Source: Paenibacillus hemerocallicola (GTDB taxonomy: Bacteria > Bacillota > Bacilli > Paenibacillales > NBRC-103111). From it: DNA of 64,000 nt. This document shows, piece after piece, positions 63,928 through 64,000 of the stretch. The stretch's first letter is position 1; every line of letters starts with the position of its first letter. The DNA lies in NCBI RefSeq assembly GCF_006265175.1, contig NZ_VDCQ01000011.1, positions 62,001-126,000 of the forward strand. Reading direction: 5' to 3'. Made by a program: the position numbers and the translations under genes. The notes under the pieces were generated by a model. That model saw only the letters and a program-made list of their open reading frames with translations. It did no database searches and was not told the origin of the DNA.

Positions 63928-64000
63928 ATGGAAAACGATTGTGGAAAGCGGCGCTCGCCCTGCTGCTCGTCGCCGGGTTCGCCACCGGCGAGGCGATGCC
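63924..64000 (+). CDS. Exported protein, 5' part only
   Basis: GTG start overlapping the preceding stop (GTGA). Only 25 residues are visible: a basic start MNGKRLWK and hydrophobic core ALALLLVAGFATGEA, a signal peptide. The gene continues past the window; its function cannot be told. Confidence 0.6.
   Translation, partial: MNGKRLWKAALALLLVAGFATGEAM

Overview
The window looks like a chromosomal segment of a Gram-positive, endospore-forming member of the Paenibacillaceae (Paenibacillus/Cohnella type). The evidence is a DivIVA gene next to a T-box-controlled ileS, a YteA-type DksA/TraR protein, the acetylase branch of lysine biosynthesis (dapH, ykuR, a patA-like gene), a PyrR-attenuated pyr operon, YesM/YesN-type two-component genes beside a family 1 solute-binding protein, GntR-ABC operons, a moderately high GC content and strong AGGAGG-type ribosome binding sites with frequent TTG and GTG starts. 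All family names come from reading the translations by eye; no database search was run.

Layout. 0-10.5 kb is housekeeping: divIVA, Ile T-box and ileS, a small membrane protein, yteA-like, lspA, an RluD-type pseudouridine synthase, patA, a SIMPL protein, an aminoglycoside-phosphotransferase-like gene and a secreted cyclophilin. 11-13.1 kb is a large secreted helical-barrel protein with two related carbohydrate-binding-like domains. 13.2-16 kb on the minus strand holds tagA, ykuR and dapH. 16.2-25.3 kb is the pyrimidine operon (leader, pyrR, pyrB, pyrC, carA, carB, pyrF, pyrE) without pyrP, pyrK or pyrD. 26-30.6 kb is a compact five-gene operon (two sugar isomerase/epimerase TIM barrels, a PL22-like propeller, a hexulose-phosphate-synthase-like decarboxylase/aldolase and a zinc alcohol dehydrogenase) with no transporter or regulator, a candidate uncharacterised sugar or sugar-acid route. 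30.7-34.4 kb holds an arylamine N-acetyltransferase, a GNAT protein and a GntR-ABC operon. 34.7-37.3 kb is a secreted protein with six tandem about 82-residue OmpL47-like repeats and a dockerin-like tail. 37.4-40.2 kb is an iron-uptake pair, each gene behind a Fur-box-like site.

From 40.9 kb the content is accessory: a sigma-like protein with a long tail, two very small genes, a WYL regulator with two tandem paralogues of a BtrH/C39-like family lacking the usual catalytic residues, an internally deleted NmrA-family pseudogene beside its HxlR regulator, an AraC regulator, a GntR/solute-binding-protein fusion regulator, a carbohydrate gene split by an in-frame TAG, a MacB-like ABC pair, and from 54.2 kb to the end a carbohydrate-utilisation locus (YesN, YesM, SBP, glycoside hydrolase, helical-barrel protein, MsmX-type ATPase, start of another exported protein).

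The most interesting non-coding signal is a set of intergenic palindrome clusters. The stretches at 25.60-25.75 and 40.51-40.66 kb align without gaps at about 70% over 145 bases by hand count, carry three hairpins in register, and show mismatches spread evenly over codon positions, which argues that they are a mobile or structural DNA repeat and not a gene. A related cluster of four GGAAC-N5-GTTCC palindromes lies at 10.59-10.77 kb. No tRNA, rRNA, CRISPR array, transposase or prophage gene was seen.
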